Source: Pyrrhosoma nymphula (Eukaryota; Arthropoda; Insecta; Odonata; Coenagrionidae). From it: DNA of 64,000 nucleotides. This document shows, in pieces, positions 23,353-34,022 of this stretch (positions are counted from its first letter, which is position 1; each line of letters starts with the position of its first letter). The notes under the pieces were generated by a model. The model was given only the letters and a program-made list of their open reading frames with translations. It was not told the DNA's origin and made no database searches. Location: positions 14,420,699 to 14,484,698 of the forward strand of contig OY754336.1 in the NCBI GenBank assembly GCA_963573305.1, in the 5' to 3' direction. The position numbers and the translations under genes are program-made.

Positions 23353-25295
23353 AGTTATTTCTTCTCAGTTTTTATGTCATGAGCAAAGTTCAGTGCGCTA
23401 GTTTTTTTTCCATCCATGCGCATAGTTGCATGCTTTTGTAATGTTATTTCTCCATTCATTGCTTTTCCAGTGTAAACGGAAGTTCATGAGTGATCCTTCG
23501 CACAACTTTCGTTCTATTTGCCGTGCTACTGATTCATTTGCATTGCCGGCGCATTTGATATCCGTCACGTTTTCATCATACTTCCTGCATATTATTCTAT
23601 CGCCATTAAATAAATGTAGTTGGCTCTATAAAACGGTCCTTCTACTCTAGTCCATATAGTCAAGTAGCCTTTTCAGAGAAAGCCCATTAAAGTGTTGGCT
23701 AATGAAAAAGCCTCGGTAAAAAAAAACATTTTAAACACCTCTTCTTTACCAAGAGAGAGGTGTTTAAAAAACGAGAAATGTTTAGCCAAATCAACGATTT
23801 CGTCTCTAGAATGGAGAAAATCAATACCGTGCATTTAGGTGGCTCCATAAAGTATTTTTTTATCTGCAGTAATAATCCTTGTTTGATATTCGTTATGCAG
23901 ATCGAGTTCGTTCGTCCGTTTGCGTTTGCAATAACTGCAATTGAAAGAGGTTTGCTGGTTTCGTTAAAGCCTGCTTTTAAGAGAGGTGTTCACTTACCCC
24001 GGGCTAATGTAATGAAGGGCCTCGGTAAAAAAAACATTTTAAATGCAAATTTTTTTGCATAAAAAGCTTTTAATCATGAGCTCGGAAGCAGCGAATTAAT
24101 GTTTTTATTAATGAACACGAAAGGTACGCCAAATGGAGTTATGATTAAAATTGCTTACATTTTTTATACAAGCCATCGAAATTTAAGCCTTGGACAAAGT
24201 ATTTACCATCATCATTGCAAAGAGGACATTACGGATTTGAGTTTAACTGAGCATAGTGAAGATTGCGGTAAAATGATGCGTTTAAAATACCCAATTACGA
24301 CGTTTTTCGATCCCTTTATGCGCTTATTTCCATTCTCAGCAGCAATTTAAAAAATGCTTTCGTCAAAGTCGTTTGTGAAAAATAGTTGTGTTCCCTAACC
24401 TATATTTAATTTATTTTTCTGGTTTCTGTCCAACTGCGAAAATTTTCATAATGACGATCTTTGAACATTATAATGCGTCCATAGGTTTTCTATAACCAGT
24501 TGATAAAAATTGGTTGGGTTGTAAAGTTTGCAGTTGTTTTTTTGTCTAGCTCATAAATTTTTCATATTTTTCTCTTGCCCCCAAGTTTTAAAGTCTACGT
24601 CTTTGGATCTATTATTACCGTACATAATCAGTATTTGACTACTTTATTTGTTACGTGAACTTCTAAACACTCACTATCTTATTGATTTCCCTAACCTCAG
24701 GTAAATATTCCTAATTCAAAGCATGCAACAATTCCGTAGTTGGAGCAATGATATGTTTGCTATATAGACAAGCCATGACTGTCATTTTTGGAAATTGTTA
24801 ATTTCTATTTAAATTATCATAATCTTTAGTTATTATTTCATCACTTTTCATTTTATGGATTATTTAAAAAAGATGTGAACCTTTAATCGGACTTCAAATT
24901 TGAAAATCAATGCGAATTCATGCCAATTGCCAAACTCACCTAATTTTTCTATACAGGACATCGATATGAGTTATTTCGGTTTAAATTTTACTCACTCACT
25001 CTTTTCGGCGGCTTTCGGAAAGACAAATCCGAAACGGAAGGTCCTTAAATTATTCAGCATCACACTCTGAATAAATAATAGCACACAATTTTGGGCACGA
25101 GGCCGGTATTGCCCTGTAACGTCGTTGTAGTTGACCCTTGAAGCAGTCGTGAACCGGAGATTATTCTCATCATTTTAACAGATCATAATGTCAGGGATAC
25201 ACTCAATGCATCGAAACTCGCACTTATCCACAGAACATATTTACTCTGCGTACGTCGCGTATCGGCTCAATAAGCCATTAAAAAGTACAGGTCCC
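23353..25295. other. Unannotated stretch with a small repeated motif
   Basis: The motif GCCTCGGTAAAAAAAA followed by CATTTTAAA occurs at about 23710 and 24019. A 14-bp-arm inverted pair TTTTAAACACCTCT/AGAGGTGTTTAAAA lies at about 23730-23768. Frames at 23760-24062 and 24099-24350 have no recognised domain. Confidence 0.5.
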
Positions 25296-26303
25296 ATATT
25301 GTTTAACATTTCCGGTTTATTTGAGGTCAAAGTGGAGGGTTAGGGGTGAAGGAGTTGGTGCAATATTCAGCTGCTAGGAAGGTTATCCTTGGGTTGCCGT
25401 CATAAAGTTGGAGACAGATATTGTGGAGTTGGGGGGAAGGACGCAGATAAGAAGTAAGATTTTTTTATTTTGTGAACAGGATTGCAAGGAGCAGGAAGGA
25501 CAAGGAAACGCATGTCCAATCAACAAGCGCCCATCTTCATATTGGAAAATTTTAACGTCAACAATTCCGCTGAATGCGGTGTCCATCAGACGGCTCGCCA
25601 CCAAGGGAAGGTGAATCCCCCTTTTCCCAGAATATTGTTTAACATTTCCGGTTTATTTGAGGTCAAAGTGGAGGGTTAGGGGTGAAGGAGTTGGTGCAAT
25701 ATTCAGCTGCTAGGAAGGTTATCCTTGGGTTGCCGTCATAAAGTTGGAGACAGATATTGTGGAGTTGGGGGGAAGGACGCAGATAAGAAGTAAGATTTTT
25801 TTATTTTGTGAACAGGATTGCAAGGAGCAGGAAGGACAAGGAAACGCATGTCCAATCAACAAGCGCCCATCTTCATATTGGAAAATTTTAACGTCAACAA
25901 TTCCGCTGAATGCGGTGTCCATCAGACGGCTCGCCACCAAGGGAAGGTGAATCCCCCTTTTCCCAGAATATTGTTTAACATTTCCGGTTTATTTGAGGTC
26001 AAAGTGGAGGGTTAGGGGTGAAGGAGTTGGTGCAATATTCAGCTGCTAGGAAGGTTATCCTTGGGTTGCCGTCATAAAGTTGGAGACAGATATTGTGGAG
26101 TTGGGGGGAAGGACGCAGATAAGAAGTAAGATTTTTTTATTTTGTGAACAGGATTGCAAGGAGCAGGAAGGACAAGGAAACGCATGTCCAATCAATAAGC
26201 GCCCATCTTCATATTGGAAAATTTTAACGTCAACAATTCCGCTGAATGCGGTGTCCATCAGACGGCTCGCCACCAAGGGAAGGTGAATCCCCCTTTTCCC
26301 AGA
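25296..26303. repeat. 336-bp tandem repeat, exactly three copies
   Basis: Copies start at 25296, 25632 and 25968. By eye copies 1 and 2 are identical, and copy 3 differs by C to T at 26196. The unit has no recognised coding domain, although a minus-strand frame of 73 codons is repeated in each. 336 is a multiple of three, so frames stay in phase between copies. Near-identity implies a very recent expansion or an assembly artefact. The right edge abuts a Penelope endonuclease fragment. Confidence 0.95.
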
Positions 26304-26378
26304 ACCTCCTGTATTCTTGAATGCGGGTCGTGAAGATCTTGCCTGTCTGTCCAATATAGCACTTTTCACAGTTATTAC
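26304..26378 (-). pseudogene. Penelope-like GIY-YIG endonuclease fragment
   Basis: The minus frame reads CNNCEKCYIGQTGKIFTTRI then QEY, the YIG half of the Penelope-type GIY-YIG nuclease including the cysteine pair before it and the catalytic-region arginine of TTRI. It is cut off on the coding 3' side exactly where the 336-bp array begins. Upstream coding sequence ends at a stop near 26380. It differs from the 4800-5580 copy (YIGQTGKIF against YVGQTKRAI), so it is probably another subfamily. Confidence 0.7.
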
Positions 26379-26404
26379 ATTAGAGGTTGTAAGCTACAGG
26401 TAGT

Positions 26405-26724
26405 AGGGTGTTGTGAAACATACCTTTAGACTGACTTAAAATTCCTTATAAAGTCCCTGGGTTATTAAAAATAACTTTATATTTATCTTTGATCATACTT
26501 AATTAGATATGCTACTCTCGTTGCTAATTTGCACTGTCTTGAAATCGGATGGAGGCGCTAGGATCGTGCTCATCATACCTATGTCATATATTACGTGGAA
26601 TATTGTCAATTTAAAGTCCCTGGTACCGATTTGCAGCCACGTTATGTGTGATTGAAAATATATTTTTTTTTTCGTTTTCCAATGTGTGCATGGGAAGCTA
26701 ATTACTTTTATGAGTCAATAATTT
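26405..26724. other. Unannotated AT-rich spacer
   Basis: Nothing recognised. Confidence 0.5.
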
Positions 26725-27160
26725 TGTAATAATTATTGCATGTCAGCATGGCTATCAAGGTATGAAGGCGAGACAATTCCGCTTGGTAGACTCCACTTAG
26801 TACTTGTTTTATATAACTTATCGTTAGGTATTACCTACCCGCCTCATCCCGCTCGAAATCTCCCGCATAATTTTATTTTCTCCATGGAATAATATCTCGC
26901 AGTATCCATAAATTAATTGTATGACCAATACTAATCATTTGTAGCAAGTTAGCCCGAGTACACAAGTTGGCATGTTTGTCAACGTAGTTCTCCCTTGGTA
27001 TCTGGTTTCGCTTTGCATTGCTGTTCTGACTGCTTTCTGTCCCTCATCTAACGGCCGTGTGAAGCTCGATCTGGAATTGGGACGAGTGTTCAATTCCTGG
27101 AGAGAAATAACTACGTGCCACACTCCCTGGAGGTGGCTTGCACGGTATTTCGTAGATTTA
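26725..27160 (+). repeat. Dispersed ~430 bp repeat, copy A
   Basis: One of three copies, the others being at 31268-31710 and 36923-37350 in the opposite orientation. Shared landmarks are the AATAATT.TTGCATG.CAGCATG end, AAGG.ATGA.G.CGAGAC, TTGGTAGACT, and the other end CCTGGAGGTGGCTTGCACGG plus TATTTCG. A B-box-like GTGTTCAATTCC lies near 27088, so a polymerase III-derived SINE is possible. No terminal inverted repeat or target duplication was found. Confidence 0.7.
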
Positions 27161-29529
27161 AACTCAGAAGACGATATTAAGTCAATTAATTAGTGCATTA
27201 AAACCTTTAAGTTTATGAGAGGATGGGTTGAAAGAATGCGCGAATCACTCGTCATTGTAACAATGTTTCTGGTACACTCTGAAAGTATTATTGTTGTTTC
27301 TGATTGATATTTCGACGTCAAGGAAGTTCAACCTCCTTCCGATGCACTGAGTATTACCACAGTCTAGTAATGCAAATGCCAGACTGTTGTATGACTTCTT
27401 TCCACTAGGTCGTACCTAACACCATTACTTTTATTGAAGGATACGCCTTAAAGGGAGTTTCAGTTCAAGTTGCTCAGTCCGAGAACTCTTGATCGATCAT
27501 GTTCCATCAAATTTATGGAAAAATATATATATGTGAGTATTTGGGGCTTTTCGCTTGAGTGTGAACACGCTGAGAATTAATGGAGTTTGGAGATGAGCGA
27601 ACTTCCTCCTCCACCCATTGTTTTCCTCTTGGTATGAATAATCAAAACCGCTGAACAAACATTTGGAAAATGAAATGTATGAGTCATGTTGTTCTCTTAT
27701 TCATTCAGTGGTCGGATGTATGCGATAAGGTTTATTGGTGATGATGCTCTGTATGTATGATTCCAGAGTTTCTGTATTTGCGAATTCTGTATTCGGACGG
27801 AATAGATACAGGTAATACCAGTCATGAAATCAATCGTGCCAGAGTTTATTAGTTATTCTCAGTGATATTTTATTTCAAGTCAACTCTTTATCAGTAAATA
27901 AGGTAGCGATAAGATTAACCCTCGACATTTATTGACGATTTTCGTGTGTTGACTGTATTTCAATGACTTCGATCTCACAAAAACCTTCTAATATAGAGAA
28001 GTACTTGTTTCGTAAAGGCATTGAAAATACTTCATATAATCTGAGGATCGTGAGGCTGCGCCAATATTAAATAGTTAGTAAAGGTCCTTTAATTCACTAT
28101 AAATTAAGTGCTAATAATTCTAAGTGGTGTTAGATCGTGTTAGGGAATTGCTGTCTCTTTATTTACCAATATGGAGCAATCACTCCTCATTATCCTTGGG
28201 ACTCGGGCAGAAATATTGAATTCTTTTAAAATTTCTCATAAATTTTATGGTATTTGCTCCTTTTAATGCTTGTGACAAACCTGGATATCATCTTCGACAC
28301 GCTAGTGAGTTGCAACACCCAAGTTTTGAAACGTTGATTTTTGCATCAAATATGATGACGACATTTTCGCGACAATCACACGTCATGTTGACGTTATACT
28401 GCATCGGAAATGTTAACCTTGCACTATTTATACTATCTGACACACAAAGGGAACCAATGTGCAAAAATAATTACTTATCGGAAACGTAGATCGCCTCAAT
28501 CAGAATCAAGGCCTGCAGATATCCCAGCCGACGTGCACGAATCGGGAGCTTAACAAATGTGCAGACAAAGCTTGGAGCGTTCATCTAATCAGAAAATATT
28601 GCAAGTGAAAAAAGGAAGGGGAAGATAAAATTTAATTTCAACGATTCCTGTGAGATTTAATTATTACTCATCCGTGGTAATGACGCGTGTAGTTTATTCC
28701 CTGCCCCCATTCTATTGGTTATGCATCTCCTTTGTGTATTTCCGACGAAAATTTGCATCGCTCGCCGAATAAATGAATCGTAATTACGCATGCGAGAGAG
28801 TGGGTTGGGAAGGAGCGGTGGGGGGAGATAATGGAAAAAATTAGGAAATTGGGAGTGGGGAAGGAGGGGAGGGCGGATGGGGTGGGTGCCTGGTTCCCGA
28901 ACAATTCGCCCCTTGTTTCCCATCCCCTCTGCATTATTTAAACGTTATTCCTCGACCCCAAGAGTTCTCATCCCTTGCTTATCTGCGCTTTATTTCGGCA
29001 GGTTTAATAACCTCCGCGGAAAAATTACATAATTATAAACTAGAATGGATATCGTTCTCTTGAATGAACTCGGCAGCTGCTAATGCGCCGGCCAGACAAG
29101 ACAAAGTTCACGGATTTGATTATGCTTTGGTCGTCGATGTCGTGCTTGCGTAAGAATTAATCTCTTTCGATAGACAGCAAATTGAATCCTGAGAGGATGG
29201 AGCATCTAAACCGGGGTCTACTCCTTCCAGGATGTGTACAGAGTTTTGATAAGTATTCGAATCAAGCCTTGTGACTTTCAATTCTAAATCAATGCAATAC
29301 ATTTCGAATCCTAAATTTTCTAATGTTATAAATCACTTTGATTTAAGGATAAATATATAAGGCATCCGAGCCTTTGTCGTAGGTTTAAATGTAGGGCACT
29401 TACAATCATAGCAGTAAAATCCAAGTCTAGTCGGTACTACAATGCACTCGGAAAACTGCGTGGTACCAAGCGCTAATATACGCATTGTTAGGAATGCATT
29501 CTTAGTAGATGATGAGATTATGCAATGAT
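27161..29529. other. Unannotated stretch
   Basis: No gene recognised. 28680-29030 is a GC-richer, purine-rich patch (GGGGAGATAATGG, GGAGGGGAGGGCGG) with no coding signature. Confidence 0.45.
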
Positions 29530-29785
29530 AGCTTGGTGTACAGGCTGGAGTTCTGGTCCTCCCATCCTCGGGTTTGAATCCTCCGTTGGTGAATAGTTTT
29601 TGTAAAATATTGACCATTATTTGGGTGTCATGTGGAGAACAATTTCAGTATAGTACTCCGTCCATCGGATGCGATGCTACACTGTGGATCCCTCGGTGGG
29701 TTTTCTCTTGAGCTACTGATGCCGCATCTCTCTCCATCATTCCTGCATTATCTAAACAGTCAAATCGTCCCCAATCTATCCGCCT
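29530..29785 (+). mobile_element. tRNA-headed SINE, family 1
   Basis: B-box-like GGGTTTGAATCCTCC near 29570, preceded by CTGGAGTTCTGGTCCTCCCA. The body shows CATCGGATGCGATGCTACAC (degenerate GGATGGGACGTTAAACTG) near 29664, followed by TGGATCCCT and a pyrimidine-rich end. Confidence 0.5.
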
Positions 29786-30003
29786 ATTATTTTTCTGATG
29801 TAATTTAGCTCAGCAGTCTGTCGGCTGCTTCTATGCGTGAACAAATTGTCTTTTAATATTACCGCGTGTAAGCAAGTGAACTTGCGTGGAGTGGTGGGCA
29901 TCTGCCCATTATAATGTGAATGTTTTCTCGAAAGTATTCACGCATACATCATGCATTCTTTAAGGAGAACTAACCACCATTCTAAGATGATATTTCTGAC
30001 CAG

Positions 30004-30142
30004 TTTATGACTTTTATTTTCTTTTTCATGAACTTCATTCTATGACTTTCATGACTTTTATTTTCCTGTTTCATGACGTTTATTTTTTTAAATTCGGTCA
30101 ATTTATGACGCTTTAGCTAAAAGTATGACATTTATTTTTCTG
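30004..30142 (+). repeat. Irregular ATGACTTTTATTTT repeats
   Basis: Variants of TTTATGACTTTTATTTTC recur with spacing of 20-40 bp, ending at ATGACATTTATTTTTC. It may be a subterminal repeat region of a transposon, but no termini were found. Confidence 0.55.
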
Positions 30143-30283
30143 TAAAATTGAAACTAATATTTGGATCCGCATAGTTACTATAGGGTAAGTGGTTCAAAAT
30201 AAGGTATCCCACTCGCTTCCCCATTACCCCTAAGCACCAGGATTTATGTATATATACGGATGTAAAAATGATCAATGTTGTAC

Positions 30284-30309
30284 CTGAAGATGTCACTACG
30301 TTATGAAAC
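30284..30309 (+). other. CTGAAGA-loop-GAAAC motif
   Basis: CTGAAGA, then TGTCACTACGTTAT, then GAAAC. The stem is weak in this copy. It belongs with the motifs at 4800, 10735, 36662, 56781 and 57184. Confidence 0.3.
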
Positions 30310-31267
30310 CCGGGTCGTTAGAAATAAGTAAATTTAGTGGACCATTACAAAGTGTAATTTTTATTTTCCGATATGGAGAGGGGTATTTGTATCTATGCGT
30401 CCAGTCTGCTAATTCCTCGAATTCACTTTCTTTCCGCTCTCCTTCAACCACCTACTTCACATATTTTGATATGCTACATATGCGCAATTATACTAACCTT
30501 TCATTTTCTTCATTAACCCTATTCCTTTCCAATACCATTCACTTTACCTGTCTGTGAAGTGCATTTCTTTGTCGACCCCATGTTCGAAAATCTGACTTTT
30601 CCTCTTATTTTCCCGAGATGACGCAGCAGTCGAGCAGTTTGGTTTAAACACCTCACCCATGACTTTTCACGCCTTCAACTTAAACTATCTCCGCTTTACA
30701 ACGCGTTTTACACAACCACTTCCCCTACCATTTCATCTACAACTTAGACCATACTACAACCACACCCCCTCGATTCACCGACCCACTCGAAGGATTTTTT
30801 TCATTAAAAAGAGAATCTACAACTTTCACCACACTACAAAGACTGTGGTAAAACTCAATACTTCCTTGCGTATTTCGTTAAGAACATACAGGTTTCGTCG
30901 CCAGTGTTCATTCCACCCTATCTTTGTTAGCAAAAAGCATCCATTCAAGTACAAACATCATCGTACAGCTAATGGCGCCGATGATATCGACCGTCAGTGA
31001 CCTCCCACATGGACTGCTAATACATACTACGAGAATTTTAAAGGGTTATTCTGGAATTTGTGAGTGCCTTTAAGAAGAAAGGAGCATGGGGAAGAGGGAA
31101 AGGGACCGCCATTACTCGTGTTTGACCAGAGATGATGTCCCACGGCCACGGAGAGCTATACCTAATCCCTCTGCCCCCCTCCTATCCACCCACACCCCTC
31201 TCTCTCTCTCCCCTTCTTCCCCTGGCAAAGACTGCCAACCGTCATCATTTTCCCGGATGTGTCTACT

Positions 31268-31710
31268 TCTACATATACGAAATACCGTGCATGACACCTC
31301 CAAGGTGTGTGGCACGGGGTGATTCCACACCAGGCACTCGTCCCAGTTCTATAGTAGGTCAAACGTCGTACTCTCACCTGGCCACTAGGCGAGGGCCAAA
31401 ATCAATCAGGAGAACAATGCACTACCAAACCAAACACTATGAGATTGCCACATTGACAAATGTGCTAAAATAAAGTACACTGGTTAAGATACTACTCTGA
31501 TTAGTTTTGCTAATACTAGAAATTAATGGATAATAAAATATGCTAATTCATGCAAAACATAAAACCATATGGTACATTTCAAGCTGGGTGAGGCATTATT
31601 AATAAAGATAAGTTATAAAATACAAGTGGTGAGTGTAGTCTACCAAGCGAAATTCAGTCTCGTTGTCATACCTCGTCATTCATGCTGACGGGCAGAAGTT
31701 ATTACAACAT
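31268..31710 (-). repeat. Dispersed ~430 bp repeat, copy B
   Basis: Same family as 26725-27160 in reverse orientation. Begins TCTACATATACGAAATACCG on the plus strand and includes TGATTCCACACCAGGCACTC and, near the far end, CAGTCTCGTTGTCATACCTC. Confidence 0.7.
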
Positions 31711-31859
31711 CATTGACATAAAACATCAAAGTAATGTTCTCTATCAACAAAAAACATGCTTTGACAGAGGGGAACTCACTTACACCCGGGATTTTGGCTA
31801 ACAGAATTTGAAACCTCATAATCCTTGCTAAAATTGGGTAACCACGGTAATAGAAGAGA

Positions 31860-32010
31860 CCATTTCAGGTATAGTAATCGTGATGGTACTCGCTGTCTTG
31901 ACCTCCCAAAGGTCGCAGTTACGATTCCCACCTCGGTCATGGCTTTAACGATATTCTTTGGATTAAGGCTTGCTCGTCAGTGCTGGGTAACCTTGATAGT
32001 CGAGGCACAT
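31860..32010 (+). mobile_element. tRNA-headed SINE-like sequence
   Basis: A-box-like TGGTACTCGCTG near 31884 and B-box-like GCAGTTACGATTCCCACC near 31915, at roughly tRNA-like spacing, followed by a TTAAGGCTTGCTCGTCAGTG body. Too imperfect for a functional tRNA. Confidence 0.4.
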
Positions 32011-32225
32011 AAAAATCTAAATCTACGACTAATTGGAGACATTTAATGAATTGGCGACTAAGTTGCTAGTAATAACTAGTAAAGAAAATCTATACGCTCA
32101 TACAATATGATGTAGAAGTTATATATTTCACCTGATACGGTATTTGATGTATGCTTCGTACTGACGTCATAATCTTAGCCAACATAACTGCGTGCTTTTT
32201 TGAGCGCAACTTCAAATGTCGTCGA

Positions 32226-32442
32226 ATGTTCATGCATTCTCGGGTGTTCACCGCATTGGCTGTTTATCAAGAAAGCACTTTCGCCCGTAGTTCAACAGGG
32301 GCCTTCAGGTTGAAGTGCCAGACCAGTGCTTGCCGTGACTGCAGTGAGGTAACTTCAAAATTAAGACGCCCGATGGATTAAGTTCGAGACTGTTATCTTG
32401 AAAAACAACCAACGCGGTGAACACCCGAGAATGGAGGAACAT
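32226..32442. mobile_element. MITE-like element with 40-bp inverted arms
   Basis: Arms 32226-32265 and 32403-32442 are complementary, with the shared core ATTCTCGGGTGTTCACCGC and about five mismatches over 40 bp. The 137-bp interior has no open frame of note. No clear target duplication was identified. Confidence 0.55.
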
Positions 32443-33096
32443 TTGCTTTTGACGTCTCGAAAATATACATTGTCAAGAATATATCCTTCTAAATCGTTTT
32501 ATGTCTAGCTTTGTGTTTAAAATATTGGCACTAACTATCACCAGTGTTTCCTCCTAGACACGATCTTTTGATTGAAGAAAAGAAAAAGGTGTTTAAAACT
32601 CAAGTCCTCCCTTCTCCCCAAAACTTCTCTTGTCTTCCTTTTCCGGCCATCCCTCCGGCGTGTCTCACTATCTCCGACACACCTACACGCGCACACACAC
32701 TCTCTGCATCGCCATTAAGCCAATTATCTCACCTTCCTGTCTCACTTCATCTTCATCAGCGCCTTTATCCCCTTGTTCGGTCGCCTCTCTCCCCGCACCT
32801 CCCCCAGCCGCATCGTGGGAGGCCTCCGAAGAGATCAAGCGGGCAGGTGGGTGGTGGGTGCATTTGAGTGGGCTGTTACGGGAAGAAGAAGGCCGTGAAG
32901 AATTAAGGCAGTCCACCGTGTGAGGCATTATCATGCGCATTTTGATACATGTATAGTATACCTGCAATCAAAATTGAATCGCGATAAGGAAATAATTTGT
33001 TTTTTCTGTCGTAAATTTGTAAAATATGCCGTAAATACTGAAGTAAAAACAATAATTGTGTTTAATTATCTATGAATTTCGTGGTGAATTTGACAC
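32443..33096. other. Unannotated stretch
   Basis: Includes a C/T-rich plus-strand patch at 32600-32830 with short overlapping open frames and no domain. Confidence 0.45.
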
Positions 33097-33186
33097 AAAT
33101 GTTTCACGGGTATTCCACCAGGTAATAGGCTTCATATCTAGGCAGATATGAAGCCTATTACTTGGTAGAATACCCGTGAAACATTT
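33097..33186. repeat. Near-perfect 43-bp-arm hairpin
   Basis: Arms at 33097-33139 and 33144-33186 match at 41 of 43 positions, with the 4-nt loop AGGC. Arm length exceeds typical animal pre-miRNA stems and the pairing is unusually perfect, so a small palindromic repeat is more likely than a miRNA. Confidence 0.85.
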
Positions 33187-33461
33187 ACATAATAATTGTG
33201 ATGTTCTACTTAAAATATTATGTGTGCTAACAAAATTATTACTTTCATTTCAATATGAAGAAAGAAATGGTTAGACGACTGGGGAAGTGCAAACATAATT
33301 GCGTTGGAAATCGTCCCCGCATTCCAAACAGATTATCTTCAGTTGGATTCACTTTTGGGATAGGCTTTAGGCTGAGGCCTTTACACACAATGCATCACCT
33401 TGCGCAATATGATGCATGTATAAATGCTCACTCTTATGTGCGTCGTGAAATCCGAATCGCA

Positions 33462-33504
33462 AATGCAGTAATCACGCACGTGTATCGTGCGTGATGACTG
33501 CATT
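33462..33504. repeat. 19-bp-arm hairpin
   Basis: Arms AATGCAGTAATCACGCACG and its complement, with one mismatch, around the loop TGTAT. Function unknown. Confidence 0.75.
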
Positions 33505-33734
33505 AATGGCTGCACAGTAAATAACCTTAACTCCCCGCTGAATGTTTCGTGAATTATTACCTAAAATGGTAGCTTGATGCTAATAAGTAAAGCTATTCTA
33601 TAAATGTAGTAATTTATCATATGATGATGTAGTAAATATTGAAACCGGTCAGTTGACTAGATAAAAGTGTGGAAATTACCAAGTGATTCTTCATTCCATA
33701 ACGAGGTTAATAAAAGGCTTTGTAGCTTTAAGAA

Positions 33735-34022
33735 AATGCCCACATCACACATTCAACAGATCCAAATATTCCTTCTCTCAAGATTATCTTTCAGCAAATT
33801 CACCCATAACTTTCTCTGACTACATCTTCCTCTCACACCATTCACTACACTATCATGTATTTGTTTCGCAATTCGGCTTTCATCTATTCCCTACACAACA
33901 TGGCCAAACCAACGAAGCCTGTTTATTTTATATTTTTCCTACACTGGAGCATCTAATCCGTATTCTTTCTCGTTTTTAATCCTATCCCTTCTGCTTGTAC
34001 CGCAAACACTTCTCTGTCGTCC
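33735..34022 (-). pseudogene. LINE reverse transcriptase, C-terminal fragment
   Basis: The minus frame reads GRQRSVCGTSRRDRIKNEKE, then a stop in place of a sense codon, then NRLRWFGHVV, a second stop, GIDESRIAKQIHD and GVRGRCSQRKLWVNLLKD. This is the classic RRDRIRNExIR...NRLRWFGHVxRM...RGRxRxxW block of Jockey/CR1-like LINE C-termini. In live elements it lies beyond the reverse transcriptase thumb. Two in-frame stops within an otherwise open frame point to an old insertion. A different LINE lineage is likely from the copies with GKRGRGR. Confidence 0.85.

Larger units (their letters stand above)
29786..31267. other. Unannotated stretch with a repeated ATGACTTTTATTTT motif
   Basis: 30004-30142 has about five spaced copies of TATGAC(T/G)TTTATTTT. 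30420-30960 and 31140-31240 are C/T-rich on the plus strand. No gene recognised. Confidence 0.5.

Noticed and set aside
25383..26369. Repeated minus-strand ORFs as a protein repeat
   Set aside because: They are simply the same 73-codon frame in each 336-bp DNA repeat, with no domain and no continuous reading across copies.
30659..31000. 113-codon open frame
   Set aside because: Low-complexity C/T- and A/C-rich sequence; composition explains the absence of stops.
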